From assembly GCA_012064415.1 (NCBI GenBank), contig SSNU01000327.1, positions 1-64,000 of the forward strand: a stretch of 64,000 nt of DNA. Direction: 5' to 3'. Source of the stretch: Gyrodactylus bullatarudis. Its lineage: Eukaryota; Platyhelminthes; Monogenea; Gyrodactylidea; Gyrodactylidae. The notes under the pieces are model-generated. The model had not been told where the DNA came from and ran no database searches. It saw nothing but the letters and a program-made list of their open reading frames with translations. Made by a program: the position numbers and the translations under genes. Position 1 is the first letter of the stretch; the number at the start of each line of letters is the position of its first letter. Below, in pieces: positions 35,012 through 46,936 of this stretch.

Positions 35012-35910
35012 ATAAATTATTACTTTGCCAGATTTTATAAAATTAATTAATAAATTTCTTGAGGAAAGATAAAAAAAGAATAAAGATTAAGTTAATGGGC
35101 ACTAGGCTAGGGTAAAATATTTTTTTCTCTGAACAACTCCAGAGAGTACTAACTTTTCTGATAGAATTTAGTACTCAGATCATGTTTTGCATATTTTTAG
35201 AGCGTAAAAGTCATTTCCCATTTTTCCCACAATATCCCAAGCGCATGGTAAAACAACGAAATTCACCATGAAAGCCCTCTTGATGATAAGATAATTATTT
35301 TTGAAATGGCCAAGATATTCCGGATTTTTGTGATAGCGTTGTAAAAATTCACCGGTGATTTGGAAAATTCTGGATTTTTAAAACTAAATGACACAATGGT
35401 GAAGGATTTTTGACACATGCTTCAATACAACATAATGCGGCTAAGAACATTTGCCCTCTCTTGTTTTCCAGTAATTTTTTTGAATGACAAAGAGACAAAG
35501 GGCTTTTTAACATCGATGAAATGAAAACGAATCCCTTGAGTTGAGACCAACACGATTCAAAGTAAACTTAGTGAGAAATTACAGGGGGCAACTGTTCTCT
35601 AATTTAACCCATAATGCTTAGAATTGATAGTTTTATCAGAAAAGTTGGTACTAATATGAGGTTAAAAATTTAACCCTACCCTAATGGGCACTGATCAATA
35701 AGTCGATATAATTTACACAGCTTAGCTATTCAACTCTAACAGTATCGATATTTTTCTCTGTTGATTTTTATTGTTTTTTCTTTTTATTAGTCCGACTCGC
35801 GACTAATAATTCACATATGTTCATTATAATTATGATCTGATCATATTTTTAAAATTTTTACTCTTGATTCGGTTTTGGTCTTTTAAGAGAATTTTTGATA
35901 TTTTCTTGCA
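35012..35910. other. Intergenic, nothing recognised
   Basis: Only short open frames; presumably 3' and promoter sequence of the neighbours. Confidence 0.5.
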
Positions 35911-36624
35911 ATGATTAAAATGCCTATTGAGAACAATTCGGGTTATTTGGTAGAGTCACGAGGGAAGGACTCTTCTAATTGGATTATGTTCAATAAAAAT
36001 TCTCCTGTTAGTTATACAATTGAAAAACAAAATAACAACACCAAGTCCCAGACAATTGTACAAACAGAGCCTTCATACATTTATGATTATGATTATTCCT
36101 TTACATCGACAAATACTTCATTTTCAAAATCATCCCAGAGTCTGCAAAATTCCCTGATTGAAGATGGAAGTTTTTATTATGATAAACAGAGGGAGGAATA
36201 CTTGAGAACAATGGAAAAAAAGATGAATTATGAGAGAATAAATTTAGGAGAACATGAAGAGATGATTATACCAATGATTGACACAGCAGACAATATCATG
36301 CTACGAACAACATTTGATGATCAGGATGATACATCGTCTTGCACCTCCAATGATTCTCTCCTAGCCACGGATCAAATGACCGATCAAGTAGTAAAACAAA
36401 ATAACATTTTGCTTGAAGAATCTGAATCAAAGAATAATAATAGCAATGAATTAAAGAGACAAGAAGAAGGAGAAGATAAACCAAAAAAAAAGGTTGAATT
36501 TGATTTTGATTCTATTTCTAGCACAAAATATCCGAGTAAAAGTACTCTTTCTTATGAAAGTAGTAGTGAACATTCAGACATGGAAAGTGAAATGGACACT
36601 GTATATGACAATTTAAAAACTTAA
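35911..36624 (+). CDS. Acidic, low-complexity protein of unknown function
   Basis: 237 residues in one open frame, with no membrane segment or signal peptide. It is rich in Asp, Glu, Ser, Asn and Tyr, so probably mostly disordered. KKKVEFDFDS contains a sequence fitting the protein phosphatase 1 docking consensus ([K/R]VxF), and tyrosines cluster at YIYDYDYSF and near the end (VYDNL). A cytoplasmic regulatory or scaffold role is only a guess. I recognise no family. The clean long frame argues that it is real. Confidence 0.65.
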   Translation: MIKMPIENNSGYLVESRGKDSSNWIMFNKNSPVSYTIEKQNNNTKSQTIVQTEPSYIYDYDYSFTSTNTSFSKSSQSLQNSLIEDGSFYYDKQREEYLRTMEKKMNYERINLGEHEEMIIPMIDTADNIMLRTTFDDQDDTSSCTSNDSLLATDQMTDQVVKQNNILLEESESKNNNSNELKRQEEGEDKPKKKVEFDFDSISSTKYPSKSTLSYESSSEHSDMESEMDTVYDNLKT

Positions 36625-36981
36625 AAAGTGATTTTAAAAATATGTTGCCTTCTCTCTGTATAATATTGTTGTAAATATCTACATTGAATATTTATATTTA
36701 TAAAAACGTTCTTTATTGGAAAATAATATTTTTTTTATTTACCTTATTTCATATTTATATTATAAATTTTATAATTATTTATTAGAAATTTATTTAAAAT
36801 CTTCATTCTAAGTGACCTATATTTTAAAAATTCATTTTTGTTTAAATATTTTGTGTTGGCAAGGATTTTCAAAAAGCAACTTGTGTATTTTTCTATATGA
36901 TATTTCATTGACTAGAGAATTAGTATTTTATTTTAAATCTTGGAAATAATATAATAGTCTTGTTTTTCTGATATCATAAAC

Positions 36982-38950
36982 ATGCCCAGGAACACACGTG
37001 CCTCAAAAAGAAAGAGTGATGAAGCTGAAAATACAACTCCAGTAAAAACTGTCAAGAAGACTCCGGTTTCTACGCCACAGTCTACTACCAAAACTCGTAA
37101 CACACCTGCTAAAAGTTCTCCAGCTACTAAAAGCAAGCAATTTCCGACCAAGAGAAAGATTGAGGTGGACAGTGGGGAGGAAAGTTCTACCAGTCCACTT
37201 CAAAAGAAACGAGACTTGCGGTCAACTAAGCATTCTCCTTCACAAAATTCAGAACCAGAAAAGAAAACTACACCAAAATCTACTACTGTTCGTCGTTCCA
37301 AAAGACAATCCACCGCCTTGAATATTTCATTAACCGAATCGATTGACGAGCAATTGGAAGATAAAGAAGCTCGAGTCAGTCCCCAACCTAAAAGAGCAAA
37401 GGAAGCTATTCCAAAAAAGAATGAAAAAAGCTTTTCTAAGAAACAGACTCCTGCCAAAAAAACTCCAGATACTTGTGTTACTGGTAACATGTCTCCCAGT
37501 CCATCAAAAAATATCAAATCTCCATTAATAAATAGTTGTGTTAGTAAAAAGTTCAAAATTGTTGAAAAACCTCCTTTGCCCAGGCAGCTATCTAAGGAGG
37601 AATTATATGAAAACTATTTAGTTTCACTAGAGGACAAACTTGACAAATTTGATCTTTCATTTTCCAGCACTAAAGATGAAGACTTTTTCAAAAATTGGCC
37701 AAACTCTGAAGTTCTCAACAATATAAAAAAGAATCCTTTATTGAATCGTATCTGGTATTCGATCGAAGGGGAAAAGCGTCCTGAAGAAACAAGTTCAAGC
37801 AACAAACTAAGTGAATTCAACATTGCCTCTTATGATATGAGCGAATCTTCATCTATATCTACCTGTCAATATATAACTCTTGTAAAGGAAGAAATAAATT
37901 ACATAGATGCTGATGTATTCTGTATCCAAAACATATCACAAGAAAATGAGAAGAATTTAGTATCTTGCCTCAACGATAAAAAGTATACTCTTTCGCAACC
38001 AAACCACGGCTGTATTATTGGATACAAGGATTCAAAATTTACAATAGTCGAAACTAAAACTATCTTACCTCATGAAACTCTTATGAAATTTATTGACAAA
38101 ACGTCTTATCCCACCGATTGGAAGGATTCTCTCAAAGAATCAATCAAGGAACCTAGCCCTCTGAATAAGTGTCCTCTAATAATTTACATCATGAAACATA
38201 TTGGAAGTGGCTCCCTTGTCCTACTTTCATCGCAGTCTCAACTGAAACCTTCGAACGAATGTGTCTCAAGACCTGATCTAAATGCATTAAATGTTACTAG
38301 CATTATGTGGTCCATATGTCAAGTTTGGAATGAGCTTATAGACAATAAACATGAAGATAAAGCAAAAAGAGTAAGAATATACTTTGAAACTAATTACCAC
38401 ATTTTATTAATTCACGAATACCTCTTTCTTTAAGAATGTTTCGAATGGAAATGAAAAGCACATTAGTCAAAAGATTTGTTGGTTGTTTTGCGGATCCCTC
38501 AATGCATGTCAAGACTCGCCTATCTATCAGTTAATCAAAGACGGTTACCCCAATGATGATACTATAAACAGACTTCGTTGCGTACGTTCAGTTGACCTAA
38601 AGCTTACCAAAGCTGATCTTAAATCAAAAGAGATTCATAAGGATAAACAAGTAAAGAAAGCTCTAATAGACCTTTTATGGCACGCCTTTCAGCATCCTCA
38701 AGCTGACGTTACAAGCTGTTATGCTGATGTAATCGGTCGTGAACCTCCCTTCACACAGATCGATGATATTTCATCTAAAAAGACAGAGGCAGTGTCCAAG
38801 TGTAATCATTACATATGGTGTTCGAGATCCAGTCTTCAACCGAAGGCTGTTCTTCTAACACCATGTAGAGCTTTGATGAGCGGAATACAAGAACCGAACC
38901 TTAAGAGCTTCAGCATTCCACTTGCAGCAAAAATCGAAATTGTACCTTAG
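36982..38950 (+). CDS. CCR4/Angel-like EEP-family protein with lost catalytic residues
   Basis: Two exons (36982-38370, 38474-38950) give 621 residues. Residues 1-200 are basic and Ser/Thr/Pro/Lys-rich, with several KRK-type nuclear-targeting clusters. The rest follows the CCR4/nocturnin/Angel branch of the exonuclease-endonuclease-phosphatase fold: FNIASYD (usual SYN), DADVFCIQNI (usual CLQE), GCIIGYKDSKF (usual GCA.FYK..KF), LFCGSLNACQDSPIYQLI (usual GDFNS.P.SPLY), and PLAAKIEI at the end (usual SDH.PL.A.F). The metal-binding Glu, the GDFN Asp and the final Asp-His pair are all replaced, so nuclease activity is unlikely. The frame is intact, so it looks like a maintained pseudoenzyme rather than a pseudogene. 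Confidence 0.75.
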
Positions 38951-39004
38951 TTGGTGTTTCTAAAGAATATTCTGATCCTTGTGTATAGTTCGAAATATTT
39001 TTTC

Positions 39005-39010
39005 AATAAA
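39005..39010 (+). terminator. AATAAA polyadenylation signal of the EEP-like gene
   Basis: AATAAA lies 55 nt after the stop at 38950. The convergent RpS28 gene has its own AATAAA on the minus strand at about 39080-39075, so the two transcripts end within roughly 100 bp. Confidence 0.65.
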
Positions 39011-39092
39011 GTTTTTCTATGAACAAATAAATCCGATTATAATTGAGAAATTCATTGATTTCGGAAATACAGTATTTATTGAAAAACAGGAT

Positions 39093-39327
39093 TCAGCGGA
39101 GTCTTCTAGCTTCTCTTTCTGTTTCAAGAAGGATTAGTACATCACCAACTCTGACAGGTCCTTTAACGTTTCTGATGATTTGACGATTGGTATCATCAAA
39201 AAATTCAACTCTGACTTGGGTACATTGACCTTGAGAGCCAGTACGTCCGAAAATAGTGGTAACCTAATTTGTAAGAGGAAATTTATCTTACCTTAGCATT
39301 TTTAGTAGTAGTTTGAACTTCAACCAT
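39093..39327 (-). CDS. RPS28: 40S ribosomal protein S28 (eS28)
   Basis: Two exons (39327-39292 and 39263-39093) encode 68 residues, the usual eS28 length being 69. After [12 protein letters not shown] the protein is nearly invariant: [23 protein letters not shown] and the C-terminal EREARRLR. The intron is only 28 nt (GTAAG...TTAG). It is part of the small ribosomal subunit head near the mRNA exit. The start is fixed by length and by the position of the family's conserved N-terminus. Confidence 0.97.
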
Positions 39328-40494
39328 TCTGCACGATTTATCTTAAATCCAGTGGTAAATTACAGTACGTTAAACAATACTTTAAGATTTACTTGAATTA
39401 CTTTTGTTTTAACAATTAAATTTTAACTTTTTTGAATTCGATTTTTTAATTTCAGTCTCAAAAATTTGACAGTCTGAAATTTTCAGATTTAATTATGAAC
39501 GTCCTTTTAAAGACAGGAAATATTTTTGGGAGACTTAACTTGAGAAAATTATTTTTCATCGTTTAGGTTTTCGATGGGCTTGAGTAAAGCCACTTGACTT
39601 GGATTAAGTTATCTCTTTTCTAAATTGAGTTTGAGTTTGAATTATGTTGAAAGCGTCAAAATCTGTATTTTCATGCGTGTGGTTATTATTGTTCAAAAAA
39701 AGATTCAATAATTTTGAATCCTGTGCTCTGCAACGAGCTTGGTTACTTTCATTTGTGACTTTCATAAATTGTGAAGTTTGTTCAAGAGAATTCTGTTAAT
39801 AATTAAGTTTACACTCTAGATCCTAGAGTTTAGACCAATCTACCCACTTTTATTTCCATTGAACATCAACTTTTTCTTTTAATCAATAAATCTTATCTTA
39901 CAACTATTAAGTTAACAGTTCTTTCGAAATGGATATGTCGAAACTTTTGAATCAAAACTCTCAATTTGATAGCATCAAATAAAAAAGAATTCCAGCGGTT
40001 GTCGTTTATGCTGATATAACCAAAGCTTTTGAGCTCCTTAATAAAACATCTATAGTCAATCATACGGTGAAATTTTTTTTCTCATGTGTCTGAATCATGG
40101 ATTACACTAACTCTAAATGGAAGCAAGAAAAAGTGACTTTGGTTCTCAAGTTACTTCTAAGAGTCTTCTTATTGCTTGAATAAATCACCTCGGGATTTCA
40201 AACACTAGATAACAGTTAAATAAAACCAAGTTAAAACCAAAATAAATCTTTTTTATATTGACAACGGCAATGGTTTATTGATTTTTGTGAATATTCCAAT
40301 ATAGGATCTAAAAAATTCAGTTTATTAAAAAAATAATATCCTTAAAATACATACATTTTCACTAATGATCTATGATCATTGATTAATGATCAAAGAAATG
40401 TTAATCTTTAAAAGTCTATGGATCTAAACTGAATGGGATTTTTTATACAGTCCTTGAAGCGTTTAATGAGATAATTTCACGCATTGTTAGCTAT
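39328..40494. other. Intergenic, with a short LINE RT relic at about 39981-40070
   Basis: At about 39981-40070 the plus strand reads IPAVVVYADITKAFELLNK, which resembles the first catalytic-Asp region of LINE reverse transcriptases. Nothing else is recognisable. Confidence 0.4.
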
Positions 40495-43400
40495 TTAAAC
40501 TGAAAACAAAAGTAGGTACATGCAAAGTGCAGAAATTCCAGCTGATGCTGGAACAGTAACCAGCCAAGCAATGACAATATTTCTCATAATTTTCCAGTTG
40601 ACATTTTCTTTCGACCGAAATCTTCCCACGAGTACAACTGAACCGACTTTACAATGTGTCGTTGATACAGGAATTCCAATATTACTTGCAACTAAAACGG
40701 TTAAAGCTGATCCCAATTCAATCGCTACTCCACTTGAGGGTGTAATTGCTGTAAGATCTTCTCCAAGAGTTTGGATTACACGACGACCCCAAACCCAAAG
40801 ACCCACAGTTATTCCAAATCCTCCGAATACAAGAAGATATATTGGCGTTTCTTGTTCTGGCAAAAGATCTCCAGTTATTCCAATTAGCCAAATTGCAATT
40901 AGAGGACCGATTGCGTTACTAACATCGTTTCCTCCATGAGCGAATGATCCGAACACGGCTATTACAATTTGACAGAACGAATAGACCTTTCCTTCAGGAA
41001 CACGATCCTTATTGATAACAGAAACCTAGATACAAGTTTAAATTAATTTTTTAATTTTTATTTACTGTCCTTTGATTGAATCAGATCAAAGGTTGTCAAT
41101 ATCGACAGAATTAAACTGAAAAAGCCTCAGATCTTGTTGCTAAACTTGGATCTGACTCTAGACTAAGACTAATTTTATCCAAATCGGACTATTGATCCAC
41201 CCAAATTACTGGTATAAAAACTCTTTGGTAAAAGTTCTGGAAAGAATTCAGCCAAGATACCAGAAAGAAAAGCTACTTCACACTGTAAGGCTTACACTAG
41301 CTCAAAACCCAAGAGCCTAATGATACAAAAAAGTCTTGACTACATCATATTTACATTTATATTTTATAATTCTCTATTAAAATGATATTTCAATTTCTAG
41401 AACTCACCAAATCTTTTTCTTCAGAACCGTTTTCAATTTTTGCGGGATTGACAACAACAACTTCTTCTTCTATAGAAAAAAATATCAATTAATATTTTGA
41501 TATTAATTAAAAATTTCCATGCTACATTTCTTTTTTCGATTTTATTCACTGATATGAACCGGAAGAAACTGAGGAGCCAGTTAGAGAAAATTTCAAACAT
41601 TTTTTCCAGAATTTGTAAATTCTAAAACAATCTGGGTCGATAGAATTTGTCTTCTTTTCACTTCTTTTCACAGGAGGACCAAACTTCTTAAAAAATCTGA
41701 CCATTCAATTAAAAATTTTTAAAGCTACTCTAATGCTTAAAATATCCTCAATTTTGGCTTTCCGATTTCACAAGGACGTCTTATTTGATATGTACACATT
41801 TACCCTGTCAATCATATAAAAGATGTTCTTAATCTTTGCGCAATATTATTACGTGAAGTAGTGCACACTACTGATTTCCTATGTAACAATGTCATTTTGT
41901 CAACTTCTCCCCCACCCTTTGATAGGTTAAAATTTTTAAAATTTTATTTAGTTTTTTGATCATAGCGTTTCTATTATTCATGTTAAAGTTTAGATCAAAG
42001 TATCATTGTGATCGCCTCAGTATTTTTTACAAATACATATCAAATAAGATGTCCTTGTGAAATCGGAAAGCCAAAATTGAGGATATTTTTAGCTTTAGAG
42101 TGGCTTTTGGCCAAGTTAGAAGATAATTTTTTCGTAGAAATAATTTTGACTGTTTAGGAAATTTATTTAGCTTCATTTTGAGCCATATATCGACTAGTTA
42201 AGACAAAAAATGGACCTCTTTTAAGTGTAAGTGTTTTCAAAAACTTTCAAGGGTCATAACTTTTTCCAGGAGTAATAGAAAAAAAAACCAATAGCACCAT
42301 TGAAAAGCAGCGTGAAAAACTGACTTAGAACTGAAATTATGAAAAAATTACAAAATTTAGTGCCGCACAGTGAAATTATTGTTAAAATTCCATTTAAAAT
42401 TCGTTTGATCAAATCAGAGAGATTCGCAAATTATTTTTAAATAAAGAAAAGAAGCAACGGAGACTTTTAATAAATATTTCTTGAATGAAATAAAAATCGA
42501 AAACTCAACTAATTGACATATGAATTCTTAATTCTGATCAAATTGGAAAGGAAAAAAGTTGACTGATATGAAGTTGGAAATCTATGATTTTGTCAAAAAT
42601 CTCATCAAGAGTTCGAATACGATAAAAATTTTTAGGAATTCAGGTCATGGTGATTACCTATGAAGAAAAAATCTTTTTTAAGCTATGAGCTGAAATTAGT
42701 TATACAGATTTAAATGTCAAAGGGTGTTCAAAAGAGGTATTTCAGGATCAAAATAAGAGAAGGAAGCCGAAATCGCCATTAAATTTTTATAAGCCCCACC
42801 AGTTTTGACAGGTCTTTGATCATCAAAATTCCATTTGTTTACAAGTAGGGAAATTCAAATTTTTTTCTTCATAGGTACTCTGAATTCCTCATCTTCATCA
42901 TATTCGAATTCTCAAACCTTTATTACCCCACCGCCACCCCCTATAGATTTATTATAATCTATAGGTGGATGTAAAAATGTAAATTAGAATTTGAATCCTC
43001 TTAAACATGAATATGAAAAACAAGAACTGACAAAATAATGCTTAGACACATGTAACATAATGTATAGAATTAAATCTGAGCCTGAAAACATATTCTCAAT
43101 TTTCATAATGTTCAAATTTTTAAGAAACAAATATTTGTTCAGCATGAAAATTTCAAAATTAATGAGACTTGTTATCATTCGTGTTCTCTGGGTTGTTTAA
43201 TCTACAATTTAAAAAATCGTACAAAAAAGTCTTGATCAATTATGTTGGTATTTTTGATCAATATACATTTATTTTTTGGTTAATTGCGCCAACACTAGTG
43301 AGAGAGATCAAACGAACAAGTCTTTATGTATAATACAATATCTACAACTAGCTCTTCTTCATGAAACGTGAACGTTTCAAATTATAATTTTTCATTCACT

Positions 43401-46400
43401 TCATTCGACTTTGAATGATTTAATCAGAAAAAGATATGCAATACCATGTGTCCTCTTCTATAACCTTAAATTTCTCAACTCTATATGTATACTGAACCTC
43501 CCACTATCAGTAGAATTTTGATGATTAATTTAAATTTCATATGATGTATCAACAACAATAAACTTTTATTCGATAAAAAAGACAAAATTTAACTTTTACA
43601 ATTTGAATATTTTTCAAAACGATATTTGATATAGCTTCCACAATTTCAAGTTATTTTTTATTCAACTGAGATGTATTTATAAATTACCATCTCTTTTACT
43701 TTTTAAAGTTCTCCAGTGTAAACGTTGAATGAATTAATAATACTAATTATTTAGGATAAAAATACATCATAAACCAAATCCACACGAAAGAATAACGCCT
43801 AGACATTCCCGATTTTTGTAGCCGTAGTTGTTGATAAATTAAGAAAAACCAAAAATTATATTATAAAATGGAATAATAAATCGCTGAGTTGGATTAATAG
43901 CTACTAGCCACAAGCATACTTTCGGAGAGATAATGAAGCGGAACAAGAAATCTCAGGCGACCAATCAGTATGAGTGCAGGAAATTTATTAGCATTCGAAC
44001 TGGTAGGTTTTGTTAGTTAATTAATTTCAGGAACATTCTTTGTTGGATCAAGATGGCAATATCTTGATGAAAATCGTTGAGCGAGACAAATCCACTCTTC
44101 ATGCTTTGGTTCGAAAGCACATTGCTCCCGGTTCGTATATTGTCAGTGATGAATGGAAAGGAAATGCGGGCTTGGAGAAGTACGGGTACTCAAGGATCAC
44201 AAAGAATTCGTTAATGACGAGGGACTTCATACTAATAGAATTGAAGCCATTTGGGGAGAATTCAAACGAATGTTCGAGAATATAAGAAATAAGAGAGGAG
44301 ATTTGATTGAATCTTATAGTTCTGAATGTCTCTTCAAACATTTTTTTTATTAAAATAGATAACTTTCAATTATTCGAAAAAGTTCAATTCATACAGATTC
44401 TAATATAAATTTATATGTGTTACCATGAGTTTCGAAACTTCCTAGTGAGTATTGATAATACGCTTGATACGTGATACATATCACTGAGGTGTTTGAGTTT
44501 TTTCAACTTGGAAAATTAGTCCATGCATTAAATAAGCATTGCTTATGCAAATTGTATATTGATAGATATTTGAAAATTAAGCGTAGTATCAATACTCACT
44601 AGGAAGTTTCGAAACTCACCACTTTCATTACTGAGTAATGGATTAGCTTATGTCACAGAAAGAAAGGCCGAGAAACTAGTAGTAAAATTATAATGAAAAA
44701 CTAATCATATTTCATGAACAAAGAGAATATGTTTTTTTTTGGAATCTCTAGCTGTGATATTAATCAACGAAATATTTAAAATAGGAATAAATTTTTAAAA
44801 GTCTAGTTATTTTTTCAAGATTCTAGAATAATCAATTCACACATTATGATTTATGTATTGATAATGAGAATAGAAATCATTATTAATATGATCCAATACC
44901 CCAATTGAATAAGAACCTTTTGAAAACTCACTAAAATTTTCCGTTTTCGCATCAAAAGTTTTAACGTCATTGTTAGTTTCGTTTCTCTTATTTCTAGAGC
45001 TAAAGTTGAAAGCTTGACAAATTCGTTCGGAGAGTGTTTTCAATTTTGATTTTTCATTGAAACTTCCAGATGGGATTTTGAGCATTTGACCTAAAGAAAG
45101 GATTTTCGTAATCTTTGTTTTTATCACGTTTAAATCAATAAAGATAACTAAAGATTTTTTACAAGATCATCCTAAATGAAAATATTTTGTTTGCCGAACA
45201 ATATTCTGGGTTTAAATAAGAGTTGGTATATATCAGAACAAAATTTAAAATGTATGTAGCTCAAAAGAATTTTTTTTCTAGAAATTTGCTTTTCTATAAT
45301 AAAGAGAGGGGAACCAGAAGGGGAGCATAACTCAAAAAATTACATAGAGATTTGTAAATTTTCAGAATTGATCCCAGCCATCTTTTACTGGAAAAATATT
45401 TCTCAATTGCTGCAATCGTTAAACAATTGGGTATCATTTTTCCTTCATTTTGATTACTGTTAGCAAAAATGTTACTAAAATATTGTCCAATAGAAACTCA
45501 TCTTGATTTTCATTGGTATAGGTATAAAATTGCAATATCAATTATTTCCTGGAACAGCAAGTATTATTTCACACTAAAAAGCACACTTTTAATCATTCGA
45601 ATTATAATTTTAAATACATATTTGTTATATGAAAAAAATTAGACTAGATTTATATTATTGATCATACTCTTAAAGGGATGCAATGAATATTTAAAAACAT
45701 AAAGTATTCTAAAGTTATCGACTCATGGACAACAAATATTTTAACATATCCTGAATTAAACCAGTGGACTATGAATGAAAATTCGTCAAAACTTTACATT
45801 TTAATGGATATTTTGCATTGAACAAGTCTATTTATAAAAACTACAAATGGGCCTAAAATTGAGAATGGGGAAATGTTGATATGGAATTCAGTTTAATTTT
45901 TATTGATTATCTTCAAGTTAAATTAAATTCTATTCACTGATCTAGTTGATTGAAAAAATTCAAGTTCATAACTCACGAAGAATATTATTTCTGATCAATG
46001 GATTCAAAAAGAATTTGACACATATAGCACAGATTATTCCAAGACCAAAGCTGAGAATTATCTTTCCGTACATTGGAATAACAGAGAACTTGAAGGCGTC
46101 AGGAGCACTTTTGAGTATAGAGAAAACGTTGACAATAATACAAACTCCAAAAATGAGTGGTAAACTGGTAAGTGCTGGTTCTAGACCATCTGACTTATCA
46201 AGAACAAATTTCTTGACCAAAAAGAAAAAGAGGACAGAGATGATACCACTAAGAATAGGAGAGACCACCCAGGAAATTACAATCTTCAAAATTTCCATGA
46301 AATAAATCCCTTTATAGCCAAAGAGAACAAGTCCAAATCCCATAACAGCACCTACGATACTATGACTACCGGACACAGGTAATCTGAAGAATGTTGCCAT

Positions 46401-46775
46401 TAGTAGCCAGATACATGCACCTGTAATGAGAATTTATGAATAAATATTCTAGGTTCTAATATACCCCAACTCACCAACAAGTGACGATAGATAGCCTAGA
46501 AGAAGTTTTTTTGGACCATTGGGATCATCAACAAGCAAAGAAGCATCAATTATTCCATTTCTGATTGTTCCTGACACTTTCATGCCAAGGAGAACAGCTC
46601 CAAGAAACTCGCATATTGTGGCAAGAATACACGCTTGTGTTAAAGTCAACACTTTAGCTCCAACACTAGTTCCGAATGAGTTAGCAACATCATTCGCACC
46701 GATTCCAAAGGCAAGAATAAATGCAATGATGAAGCCAACAACCACAATCCAAAGAACTTCGTCTGTGTATAGCAT
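40495..46775 (-). CDS. PiT-type sodium-phosphate cotransporter (SLC20 family)
   Basis: Exons read on the minus strand: 46775-46475, 46420-45977, 45090-44843, 41469-41408 and 41025-40495. The N-terminal half has [19 protein letters not shown] and [11 protein letters not shown]; the C-terminal half has [28 protein letters not shown] and [11 protein letters not shown]. These are the duplicated PiT signatures. The middle exons encode the long cytoplasmic loop, with HYQY shared with human PiT loops, and an Asn/Glu-rich stretch. About 10-12 membrane helices are expected. The first two junctions keep phase; between exons 3 and 4 the phase does not close, so one loop exon or splice site is probably missing from this model. 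PiT carriers import phosphate with sodium across the plasma membrane. Confidence 0.88.
41721..42108. mobile_element. MITE with about 75-bp imperfect terminal inverted repeats, in a PiT intron
   Basis: 41721-41795 and 42034-42108 are inverted copies sharing CCTCAATTTTGGCTTTCCGA and GATTTCACAAGGAC with a few mismatches. The 240-bp centre has no coding capacity. Confidence 0.85.
44040..44353 (+). mobile_element. Merlin/ISXO2-like DDE transposase fragment in a PiT intron
   Basis: Frame one has [20 protein letters not shown], then after a frameshift near 44200 the next frame continues [20 protein letters not shown] and EFKRMFENI. These match the second catalytic Asp (SDEWK) and the N-x-IE-x-xW catalytic Glu block of the ISXO2/IS1016 fold used by eukaryotic Merlin transposons. 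The N-terminal third is not clear. It is inserted antisense to the PiT gene and is inactive. Confidence 0.75.
44426..44618. mobile_element. 193-bp MITE with 40-bp terminal inverted repeats
   Basis: 44426-44465 and 44579-44618 are inverted copies (TGAGTTTCGAAACTTCCTAG...) with about two mismatches. It lies just beyond the Merlin-like fragment, so it may be a related short derivative. No certain target duplication was found. Confidence 0.85.
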
Positions 46776-46936
46776 CTAATAAATTTTATTCATTTTAAAA
46801 AATAATCTTATTGGTACATACAAACACCAGACTTGAATCTTTTTCCAAGTTTTGTTTTGATGTAACTTGTTTACTGATTATATTACAAATTGAAAAACAG
46901 TGTTTAATAACAAATTGTTATTAACAATACATAGTT

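Noticed and set aside
36933..37556. Minus-strand open frames opposite the EEP-like gene
   Set aside because: They are explained by the Ser/Lys codon bias of the plus-strand gene.
40520..40939. 139-codon plus-strand frame opposite the PiT gene
   Set aside because: It is a mirror of the conserved PiT C-terminal exon; the minus strand carries the family motifs.
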